In this document: in pieces, positions 32,186 to 44,100 of the stretch
Layout: the number at the start of each line of letters is the position of its first letter
Position numbering within the stretch: the stretch's first letter is position 1
Source: Eucalyptus grandis
Lineage: Eukaryota; Streptophyta; Magnoliopsida; Myrtales; Myrtaceae
Length of the DNA stretch: 64,000 nucleotides
Assembly: GCF_016545825.1 (NCBI RefSeq)
Contig: NC_052618.1
Coordinates: 33,612,196 to 33,676,195 of the forward strand
Reading direction: 5' to 3'
Notes under the pieces: generated by a model
What the model was told of the DNA's origin: nothing
The model's database searches: none
Seen by the model: the letters and a program-made list of their open reading frames with translations, nothing else
Program-made: the position numbers and the translations under genes

Positions 32186-33838
32186 GGGAAAATTTCAATT
32201 AAGGGCCTAAGGTGGAACCATTTTCTAAAAAAAAAAAAAAACCTAAAATGGACATTGTCTCAAAAAAGGACCTAAAGTGACCAACTTAATTTCAAATAAG
32301 GGCCTCAACTTAAAAGACAACCAAATCTTATTTGCATCTAGGGGTATTTTTGTCTAAAGACTTTTTTTCCTTCTTTTTTTTTTTTAAATTTATTTTCTCC
32401 TTCTCTTTTTTTTTTCATCATCATCGTGTCTTCACCTTTTTCACTCTTTAGATCGTGTTCTCCAAAGTCCATCTTATCTTCCTTGTGGAATTAGCCATCA
32501 ACGCCCTCAACCTCATTCGCCATTACCCTCAACAGCAATTCCAATACCTTTGTTGAAAGATGGAGGTCAATCCAAGCCCTAAATCGAGCACGAGTGGACC
32601 AAGATATGATGCTCAGCTCGATTCGATCCCCATATCTTGTGGTCGTGGTCAAGCACGAAGCATGATGAGGTGTAAGCCATTAGTTTGCTGCCCTCGTGGT
32701 CATTGATGCTTGAATTCAAATCGGTGCTCACGCAGGCTATGATCGATCTTAGTGAGGAGAAGCTAGATTGAAGTGCCTAAGCCAAATTTATTATAGCTTT
32801 TTGAGGAATTTCTGTGATACTCATGTGCATTGATTTGTTTAGTGAAATACGTGGTTTTGGGAATTTCTGAGCGATTTTTCACTTTTTTCATCTTGTTATT
32901 CTCTCTCAAATATGTGTAGATAATATTTTAGAGTTAGAGAGGCAAATTTGTTTGAACATGTGTAGACCCGAGTCATTCGTTTTTTAGATTGAGTGCTGTT
33001 TGATTTGAATCGCCACTAAAGGCGAGTATCTTCAATCACAGGTTAGAATGATTCAACAGCTTTTGAAAATAACCAGCATGCACGACACAATTGGACCCTC
33101 TTAAGAAGCCACATATTCCACCTCAATGCAAGTTGCGTCTATGAATGTTATGGATAATCCAACCCGACCCAATAAAACATTCCCAAGAAGCTATGAGTGA
33201 AAGTTATCATGGCATAGGCAATTTCATTGGTGGGGAGAACATGAAACCATTACTTTAATTGCCATAATACGTTTTTATAAGCAAATTGAATTTAAAAAAA
33301 AAAAAAACCCGCTGATGGATATTTCTTGATTCTCAAGTTCATTATCGTCATCGAAGAAGGTGAGTGGTGGCGAATAACTTAAAAGCCAACTTATGCCGAA
33401 ATCGATGAGTTCTTGGGTGAGGATGCAAAATTGCATAATGTAGAGAGCATGCACTTTGAAGTTTGTTGATGGGGAGGCCGCAGAACTAAAGCAAGCAATT
33501 TGCAGTTTTGCAAAATTGCATAATTTCTCGAATATCTTTTAGTTTTCTTCTTTTCTAAATTATTCAAATTGTTTTGCACGTGTGCAAGCTCGTGAGTGAG
33601 GAGTCTGATGCATTTGTCAAGAAGGAGGTGAGCAAGATGAAAGAAGAAAGAAAAGAAAAGAAAAAAGTATTTAGACGAAAATACCCCTAGTTGCAAATAA
33701 GATTTGACTGGCTTTCAAGTTGAAACCCTTATTTGAGACTAAATTGATCATTTCGGGCCCTTATTTGATACAATGTCCACTTTAAGCATTTTTTTTTTAG
33801 AAAACGATTTCACTTTAGGCCCTTAATTAAAATTTTCC
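32186..33838. mobile_element. Long-TIR non-autonomous element (right copy)
   Basis: Same element as 1189-2833, with inverted ~170-bp ends. Small indels and substitutions separate the copies; the 60-codon frame of the left copy is interrupted here by a stop. Confidence 0.65.
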
Positions 33839-34878
33839 TTTTTTTTTTAAAACAATAAGTTCTGTCTCAACAGTCATTGCACACGGAGGAAACCCACCCC
33901 TCCTGCTGCGTACACGCTGCCGTCTAACGCGTGCTATGCCGCCTTTGTCCCCTCTGTCCTGCCATCTTCGTTAGCACGTGTATTTACCCCGAACGTCCGT
34001 TCTTTTTTTCTTTTTAAAGAAAAAACAAACTTCCATTTACCGTCAATTTCTGAAACATACGGATAAATGCGCGCTTTTTTTAAGGAACCGATTTATATCG
34101 CAAGATTTTTGCTGGATACGACCTAGTTCGTTGCCTAAATCCCTAAGTATTCTTCAATTTTATGTTCAGTTCAAACTATGTTACCAACTTTTTATATATA
34201 AAGGAATCACCAACTTTTACTCAAGTCCCAAATTTATTCTTGACCTTTTGTTCAAAGTCACTAGTGATCATTTAATATGGCATCCACATTAACAAACTAA
34301 TGGGGATTTAAAAGTTATTGCTACCATCATCTTCCTGGTCCAAGAAAAAAGGATTTTGTCTAGAAAATGCAGATTAGTCTCTCTTTCTCTCTCTTCAGCC
34401 CCTCAATCCTGACCAGTGTGCATCCCCTCACCGACAACACCTTAGATCTGGTCCGACTCCGCCCGTGACAATCTTCTAGCCAACTCCGCCTCTGAGCTGC
34501 CTCCACCACCGGAGCCCCCTCTCTCCTATGACTATGTCCTCATGGCGGACAGTGACAATAAACAGTCATCTACCACCACTATTCCTCTATCTCTCTCTAT
34601 ATTCTTCTTATATAGTAAAGCAAATCCATAACATAATTCCAAACACTAAGGTTAGAGTATATTGCAGCAACAGAAGCAATCGAGGAAGCAATGTGAGAGG
34701 TTTGCTTAGCAAGATTGCCACCAAATAGAATTGTTATTTATTGTGATAATTAAGTGCATGTGTCTAACTTAAAACAAATTCATCAAGGTGCAAACCATAC
34801 AAATTGACAATATTTGTAATCTCTTTAATTATTCTGCTAATTGTCATAGTAGTCATCAGAAGATATTCTGCGACCCAA
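33839..34878. other. Sequence downstream of the hydrolase stop codon
   Basis: No other gene seen. The 3' UTR and polyadenylation region of the hydrolase should lie just left of 34879. No canonical AATAAA on the minus strand could be assigned with confidence. Confidence 0.4.
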
Positions 34879-35014
34879 CTATTTTGTGTGTCCAGCTTTG
34901 TAAATAGAGGCCAGAATTTTCTTCAAACATTTATTGTAGACGAAAGGTCTCTCCACTGCAACAATATGGCCTGCTTTCTCAATGCATACCAGTGTTGCAT
35001 TATCTCCCAAATTT
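34879..35014 (-). CDS. Hydrolase exon 4 (C-terminus)
   Basis: Acceptor GGACAG. Encodes NLGDNATLVCIEKAGHIVAV and the helical tail ending GHTK, then TAG at 34881-34879. Carries the catalytic His. Confidence 0.93.
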
Positions 35015-35130
35015 CTGTCCAAAAGAACATAACCGAACGAGTCAAATTTCTTCTGAAGATAATTGAACGGAAACCCAGTGGAGCAAACATCTTTTAAGTA
35101 TGCCTATTTACAGTAATAGCTATCAGGTCA

Positions 35131-35173
<43 letters not shown>

Positions 35174-38100
35174 ATTTAACGGGAAATTATCAGTGAACCA
35201 AGTGCCAATAATATAAATAAATCGTTACAAGTTTATCAATACTTCCCATTAGCTTCATGCAATTTCCCATACAACATATAATAGCTTTATTAGGTCCACA
35301 AAACGTGCAAAAGAAAAATTAAACTGCCATCGTCATAAATTGATGTTATATATCAAAATTCATTTCTTAAAACTCTGATACGAACATATTGCAATCTAAT
35401 GAGCAGTAACAATCTTCTTGTCTTAATTGCAAACTAAAATTGGACAAAATAAGAACTGCGGTTAAAGTTTTTGTTAACACATGACTTCTTTCTTCACGAT
35501 CAATGATAATCGAGCTAAAGGAAATAGCCAAGACATGCTGATATAACAATATGGTTTTAGCTTTAAAACTTTAGCATGGATAAATAAACAAATAAATATA
35601 AATTGATTGACGAACTGTTAAATGAAAATCTGTAAACATACTCTTTCAGTGATTGGGCTACTTCCAATGGGAAGATCCTGTCATTCTCGCCCCAGACCAG
35701 ATGCACCTTCTGCAAAAAGATCATATCAATCATCAGCCGATTTCCACTACATTCTACAAATATGACTAGAAGGAGGATAGTTTGAGAAAGTCTTGCGTAC
35801 ACCCGAATAATGTGAGTCCATTCGTATAAACTATTTTATCAGCCAATTTATTTGTAGTAATGGAATAAGTTGTAGCGTAATGGCTATTGCATTAATTAGT
35901 ACATTGTTTGATTTAAGTATTATAATATTTATTATACTATTTGGTTGTATGAATCACATATAAAATAAAGGGTAAATAGTTTTTTTTTATTTTAAGTTAT
36001 TTAACAATTATGAATGATTATGACTTCAACTTAATGGTTTATCCTATTAAAAGACTACTAGTTATCACATAGTTAAAAGTAGATTGAAATAACAATTATA
36101 ATTTTTTGAGCATTGATTAATATAATCAGTAATGATTATTCATTATATTATGAATAATAAACTATTTGATTATAGAAATATAGATAATTGTACCTGATAG
36201 TAGGTAACTAATATGATGCTAGTTATTGTTATAATTTTAACATAAACCAATATTTTTCTTATAGATAGCATAATTATTATAACATCAACTGTTTACTGAT
36301 TATATCTAATATTTTATTTATTAACGACATAACATATGTATACGTCAAAAAAAAATATAATTAATGTTATTACTATGTACATAATACAACAAATTTAGTC
36401 ATAATTCGGAATAATAATCTAACATGGATAATTAATGTAGTTTTGGCTATAATAAAAATTATGATGTAACAACTATTACTGCAAACAAAAACTGTAATAG
36501 GCAATGAACATGTAATATAATAGACACTATTACAACCAAACAATGTTCTACATATTGATTCCATGTAGGGCCACAGGGTCTAATGGTTAGCAATAGCATT
36601 AAGTAAGTTCACATGCACAGAGTACACGTTACAATTTTGCATGTAACCATTCACTTGGGTTCTAACCTTACTTTCTTTTGCCTTTTCCATTTATGCCCCA
36701 AACTCTGTACAGATTCCTACTATAGAATATGTAAGTTTTTGCATCACGTAAAAAGAGATTGACCAAATACAAAAAAGAGATTATCAGGTATACAAAGACC
36801 GTTAATATAATAAGTGATGTGAGAGAACTTTTAATGAGCATTTATCAACTAGATAGTGTTCCAACATCAGATAAGAAATAGAGCAACTTGATATATCGAG
36901 GTAAATATACCTACCATTTCCACTAGGGAATACTAAATTGAACATGAAAATTATCAATTTCAATGATAAACACGTATTCAAAGGCATGCACATGTAATTA
37001 CATATGAGATTTTGGCCTAATATATAGATTTATCTAGGGATAATTACCAAAAAAAGTCTTAAACATATTGCACTAGTGCCAATTCAGTTATAGGCCTTTC
37101 AATTATGCTAATTTAGTCATAAATCTTTACACATTTTGCTAATTAAATCCATGAGATGAATTTTAGCGAAACACAAGCCATTCTACGCGATATGATCAGT
37201 GCTAATATGGACAATTTTTAATAATTTTTTTCTTTACCTTCTTTCCTCTTCTTTTTTTTTCACCGTATACGATGAGAGTTGTCAAAGCTCGCTAGCCACT
37301 AGGCAAGGCTATCAGGGCTTCACTACCAAATCTAGGCAAGGTCTGCCTTGTCAGCTAAGGGCAAGGCCACCTTTGCTCGTGGCTAGTGAGGGCTTTACAG
37401 TTCTTACCTATAACTAGTGAAGGCTTTTCGACCCTTGCCTAGTGGCTGACAAGCTCTATTGACCCTCACCAACCACAATGATAAAAAGAAAAAAGAAATG
37501 AAAAGAAGCAAAGGAAAATGATTAATAAAAATTTGAAAAATATTAATAAACTAAAAATTATCCATGTTAGCACAAGTCATATCACGTAGGATGGCCGTCA
37601 TCCACGCCAGTGATTTTTACCAAAAAAAAATGATTAAAATTGACTCAATTGATAGAACGTGAGAATGTTTAGTATTAAATTGACATAAATGTAATAAGTT
37701 TAGAACTTTTATAATAATTATCCTAAATTATCTTAGTTGTTAGATGCACAAGCCTCACATGATCTGACAAGATCAAAGGGTTTGGATCAAGTCAATTATG
37801 CATATCTTGCATAGGCATGTTATGAATTCACTGTGTATTATCTACCTTTGGATTTGGTGAGAACCACAAGAAGTAATTTTATAGGTTGCAAGGACAAGAG
37901 TTCTAAGGACTAGCTTTTGGCAAAGTAATTATAGCATATACGACAGTGTGAAAAGTTTTACACAAGCATCTTTATAAACCATCTATCAAGAAGATTAGCT
38001 GGTTATGGCCTCAAATAAAAATAAATGAGACATTTGTGTATGTTTTTCTTAATATAGGTGGTTTTGCACTATTTTTCCTTTTTGTATACTCGAGTAGGTT

Positions 38101-41100
38101 ACAAACACGTCTGGCATTATCACAACAAAACGAATACGAGAGTGACATGTAGAATTATTTGATCAAAGTACTATACGTAGAGTCTCTATGTTAGAGAAAA
38201 TCAACAATGAATGAAAGAAATAATGAATCACATCTCATATTACATCCAATAAGAAAGATTTCTCAAGTACTTATTTCGTTCATTACTCCACTCATAAAAT
38301 GAGTATAAACAGAATTTTTCAACCGTGAAGGCATCATGCATGGTGCGATTTCACTCATTTATGCTTTGAAAAATCAGTTATTTATTTATTTATTTAAAAA
38401 CTATATTTTTTGTCGTAACGAAAATTCGTAGGTTTAAAAAAACCAACAACCAAGGGAGAAGCTTCATCAAACCTGAGGGTACCGTGGGAAAGCGAAATCC
38501 TCGTCTGGAATGACCAGAGCCTCCAGCAATTCGACTCTCTCTTTTCTGTAGTCAAATATGACCTGCCATCCAAATGACAAGAAATGCATATATTTGCTGT
38601 AAACCACTCATCTTTACGCGGAGGGTCCGCAGAGATTTCTACACATGCTCATAAATACCACTAACGAAGTCTCTCTCTTGACAAAAAAAAAAAGTCTCTC
38701 TCTCTCTCTCTGACCACCATCATCGACGAGGACCGCCACCTCCAGTCCCAGCACCACAACGGGCGCCTCCACTTCAACGACAAGACTTGTTTTGACAGAT
38801 CTCTCTCTCCCCCCGTTATCGGGGCACAATTATCCTGATGATGATCGTTCACCACAGAGGAGATGACATCTGAATGTCTCCCCACGACAATGGAGACGAG
38901 ATCTACTTTGTTTTGCTCTGCCCCAACCCCACCATCAATGCTGCCGTGCCCATATCTCACTTTTGACCTAATATCTACTTCACACCTATATTTATGCACA
39001 TATTATTGACATACCTCTAAGCAATATCTCACATTTAAAAGATCAAATTGCCCTTCCTTACAAGCTCATTCTAACATCATGCTTAAAATCTAAGGGATTT
39101 GGTTTTTAATTGGTTTTAAGTGTTTTGGATGGGTTTGAGAATTCAGGATTTCATGGAGAATATTTTCGGAACAGAAATGTTATGTTTGTATATAGAGACG
39201 CAATTATAATTGACGTGGAGGCACAAATTCGTTTCTAAAGGTAAGTACTCATGTAGCATTTACTATATTCAAAGGAGTATGTAAATAATCATAAGTTTTA
39301 CTAATGCCATGGCTAAAACAGTGGTTTCGCTTATGTAAATGCCACATGACACGCAACCATGAGCGCCCATTGTGAACCCATTGACTTGCACACACAGAGG
39401 ATTATGATTTTTTTTTTTTTATTGGGTAATATTATATGCACAGATTGTGTAACCAAATTTCTATATATTCTATGATGATCACCGTCGAGAAATATTAGGT
39501 ACTTTGTTGCTAAAACACACAAAAAAGGAATTTTGGATTTTGTTTATTGAGAAATATTAGGTACACAAATTGTATAACCATGTTCCTACATACTCCGCAA
39601 CTATCACCTTTGAGGTAATTAGTTATTTAGTAACTAAGATTAAAATTAACCACATCAATGATGCTAGATGTGAATGTGCAAAGACGTTACAAAGACTATG
39701 TAGCTAATGATTATTCTTTTTGTGTCTATGTGAATTGTGATCACATCATAGATATCATAGTAAAGTAGCTTTTGTACCTCCAAAAATACAATTTGAATAA
39801 CGGATTCTTGTGTTAACAAATTAAAGTTTAAAAAGCCCGTTTGTTTAATTTTAACTATTGCAGTTGTTTAGCGTAATTCTTAGCTTTTTTATGTGTTTGG
39901 AGGAATAGCACACCACTTTTTAACTTCCTCCGATTCTCAATAGCATCCCAAGGAGAATTATCGACCGGTCAAGAGTAGCACTTTTGGGCCCACTTCGTGT
40001 GCACAACAGGCACATTTGACTGCAGCTCCAGCGGACATATACTGATTTCGTAGAGGAGAACCCAATGCTACTGAGGCATCCAACGCGTTAGGATGGTAGA
40101 TTCGGGCGAGGTGATGAATGATTTCCATGATACGATGGCCAATCATTTGTACTTTCTTTTTTAACAGTTCTGTCGGAAAAAAAAAATTACAGTTAAAATC
40201 AGCCCGCAATGCTGTTAAAGTATTTTTTTTATATATGAATTTATTCCTATTTTTATTTATTTATTTTAATTTATTTTTATGTTATAATATATATTTAGCA
40301 CTTATATTTATTACATATTTTAGGAATTTTAATATAGTTTATTACTTAATAAATTTTATTAAAAATTATGGAAGGGAATATAAAAAATAAAAAAAGAAAA
40401 GAAAGAAAACGAGAGGAAAAGTAATAAAAAAAGTAAATAAATTGAAGTAGGCATGAAAGTCAAAGCATTATGCTTTTTAGAACTGCAAAGATAAATCATC
40501 ATGTTTTCTCTCTATTTCTAGATTCAACATTCGCTAATTGATCTATATTGTCAATATTGTTGTAATTTGATTACATCTCTTGTCAAAATCGAAGCTATGG
40601 CTTTGAAATGTTGCATGAACTCCTTTGTTATTTAAGATTTAGATTGTATAATAATTATGATTTATTGATAGAGATGATCTCTATTTGTGCATTTATGATT
40701 TTTTTTTTTTTAGCAATGAACCGTAAGAGATTCCTAACATCTTAGTTTAAATCTATTTGTCATATATTGTTGATGTCAAATAATGAATATGATAGGATAT
40801 GAAAACATCAAGCTCTATTACTACAATTCACCAAACAATAATTAGCATATAATAAAAATTTTGGATTTCATATTATATCTTATTCAATTCTATTCCGACT
40901 AAATATTCATACAACAAAGCAGTCATTGTCACCATTATGAGAAGAGGGGAGGGGGCGGGGGGATGCACCGGATATGGTCATAGTAGATGGTTCCTGATTT
41001 CTAAGGTCAAAGCAGTCAATGCACCAGCTATGAAGCACGGACACGTTGTCCATGCTTCCGTATCGTGTCCGACACGTGTCGGACACGTCGACACGCTCGG

Positions 41101-44100
41101 ACACGCTCGGACACGCGGTCAACGCGTGTCGACGCGTGTCCGGAAGACTGATGGAGGGTGGAGGCGAGGGAGGGCGAGGGAGCAGAGGTCGCGAGCACCG
41201 GCGAGACGGAGCAGAGGCCGCGAGCGCCGGCGAGACCCAGCCACGAACGAACCACCGCGACGGCGAGAGATGGCTAGAGAAAGAGCCGAACAGAGAGAAA
41301 GAAGAGAGAAGGCAAACTCCCGCCGGCGAGACGAAGCCACGAACGGACCACCGCGACGGCGAGAGATGGCCAAAGAGAGGTGAGGGGCGTCACTGTTGCG
41401 ATGGATTGGTGACCAGAGGAAGAGGAGAGGAGGGAAGGGGGTCGTGCGGCGCGGCAAGGAGGATAGGAAAAGGGTCGCGGCTCGCTAGGGTTTTCTATAA
41501 AGAAATCCAAAAAATATAAGAACAGAGTTCTGATGGCGTGAGAGAGATGGGGGGAGTGACAGCTCACCTGTCACTGTCAAGTGCGGGGAGGAAAAAAAGT
41601 AAAATAAACGTGATAAACGTGGGAGTGGAGGGAAAAGGACGAACGAAAGAAGGGGTTGATTTTGGGGATTTTTTTAACCGGAAAATTAAATAAATAATTA
41701 AAAAATGATTTCGAAAAATAAAAACATTAAATTTTGAGTAATGATAAATTTTGGTTATTGTAGAAAATCATAGATTTATTTAAATAAATTGATTCTAATT
41801 TCTTTTTAATTTTTAGTTTCATCGATAATTTTTGTTAAAATTAAAAAAATGTTTTGCATTAATTATGAATATATCTTTCGAATTTCAAATGAATTGATTT
41901 GTTAATATTATTAGTATACATTTATTATAGGCTCTTTTTTAATTAATTATTTATTTATGAATTTGAATCAAATTAATTAAAAATAAAAATATTCATTTAA
42001 TATACAACGTGTCGTAACGTGTTGGAATTTTCTATTTTTTAGAAATGACGTGTCGACGTGTCGTGTCGCATGTCGGTGCTACATAGTGCACCAGATATGA
42101 TGGTGGGTAAGAAATTTTATTTTTACTGAAACCCACCCCCCCTCGGCACAAAAAATAAATTAGGGCAAAACCTAACCGATAAGTGAAAGTGGATCACAAT
42201 ATATAAAGAATATATAAACCTTGTAGATACATGATATGCGATATTTTAACATTGGGCTAAAAAAATTAGTGGAAAAACTTGTTTTCACATAATGGAATAA
42301 TACAAAGTGCAACTATGAAGAGTACTTAGTCCAATATGTCATCAACATGTTAAGACTCGTGAAAATTCTTCCTTCTACCAACATTACGAATAATAAATGC
42401 CTTCATCATTTTGAAGCAAAGAATCAAGTCCTCACTTTAAAATAGAGAGATTCTCCAACTCCTATTTATAATTAAAATGTATTTGGATCATTAAATTTGA
42501 TAAGATTCTCGGCGGTCCACACTTATCAAATCTAACTATTTTCAAAATTTAACTCATCAAATATATCGTTTGAGACGAATGAATGAAACAAGTGATGAAC
42601 TGATACGTAACGTAACTTCCCATGGTCAAGACCAAAGACCACGTATTTAAAATAAGTACAATCAACTTCATTTGTAAAAGAAAATTGCTGGTAAAAAATT
42701 TATATGAAAAGCACGCGTACCATAATATTCGAAAATGGGAATGATACGTGTTGAAATATTTAAATAAATCCACCTTAAGAAAAGAATCATAGTCTAATCC
42801 AAATACAGTCCTACATGTACATGTGTTTTGTGAATGGAAAAAAGTAGAGCATTTTTCATATTATGGTCCAAAAGTAGTACTCGAGGACCTATATAAAAAC
42901 TTTCCTTCCAGGACTTATTAATTACAAAATTTCTAAATTAATACTATCATCAATCCTCCAATTTGTGCACTTTGTATATAAAGTTTTGAAACTTTCATTT
43001 CAACTAATGAATACTATAATTCCAATGGTTCATCCAATCAAATTCTTTTGTAGCCAGGTATTTAAAAATTTAATATTACAGAGGAAATGAACAATTACTT
43101 GAATAATAACAAGGATTTTTCTTCATAATTTTGATAAGTTCTTAGGCAAAAGAAATAGTAACGATTATTATTATAACAATAATTGATCGACCAATTTCGA
43201 ATATGTGGAAAGAAGGAGCATTTGTGATGATGGAGGTGACTCCAGGACAGGACAGGACAGGGTTGCTAACGACTAAGGCTAGGTTAGTCGACACGTGGTT
43301 ACTCTCTCTTCCCCCCACCCCCCATCCCATCTCTGCCCCTTCGCAATTTCTTACTTCTCATCTGTTTTCATCTTCATTACTCTACATTATTATACATTGG
43401 CCAAAAAATATAAAGCTGAAATTTCAGAATTTTAATTTTGTTGTTATGTTTGTAAACTAAAATTGATTAATTCAACAACAAATCCAAAATGATTAAGGGT
43501 ATTAATGATGAAAAAACTCGATTAGAGTCATCTAATCTTGAGGACTTTGTCACACAAATTATAGGTTCTACAATCATTTACTGAAAATACCATCTCATTG
43601 AAAAAGCTAAGAAACACGATCATTTACTCAAAATTATAAAAGCATAACCAAGCAATTGGTCATTAACACCAAAATTAGAAATATTATATACTTGCACTTT
43701 GCATTAAACTATCCAAAACAAAATATTATACAAATCACAAACAATGAAGCATTTCACCAATCTTAGACCTAGGATCAACTATAGTTGACAATGCTTTTGG
43801 TGGAAAAGAAATAAAAAGAGATAACATATGTTATAAAATTGAAAGCAAAAGGTAAATTTGATTAAATTATCAATGATAGATATCTTGGTGATTCAAATTT
43901 AAAGCCTAAATCAACTAAACCATATCACATTGCCCATAGTAAATTGATGATCATGACAATCTCGACGAGGCTCGGTTGACGAGGCGCGGCCTTGCTAAGG
44001 GTCGGCGACGCTCCGACGAGGTCTCTACCCCTCGTTTCGTCGGTAGCTGGTCACCCCAAGGCCGGGCGACCGATGGACGTTGAAGAAAAAGAAGAGAAAG

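Larger units (their letters stand above)
30998..38950 (+). repeat. Tandem segmental duplication, right copy
   Basis: Partner of 1-7933. The right end is in hydrolase intron 1; the left end merges with the plastid insert. Here the hydrolase exons remain intact and continue to a complete exon 1 at 44779-45402. Confidence 0.93.

Noticed and set aside
39958..40209. 83-codon minus-strand gene in hydrolase intron 1
   Set aside because: No homologous motif, no splice or promoter context and no second copy; kept only as an unrecognised frame.
40937..41567. Arg/Glu-rich reading frames (about 150 codons) on both strands
   Set aside because: Internal repeats of the GC-rich block of the 8-bp-TSD element; the related copy at 57390-57960 does not conserve the frames.
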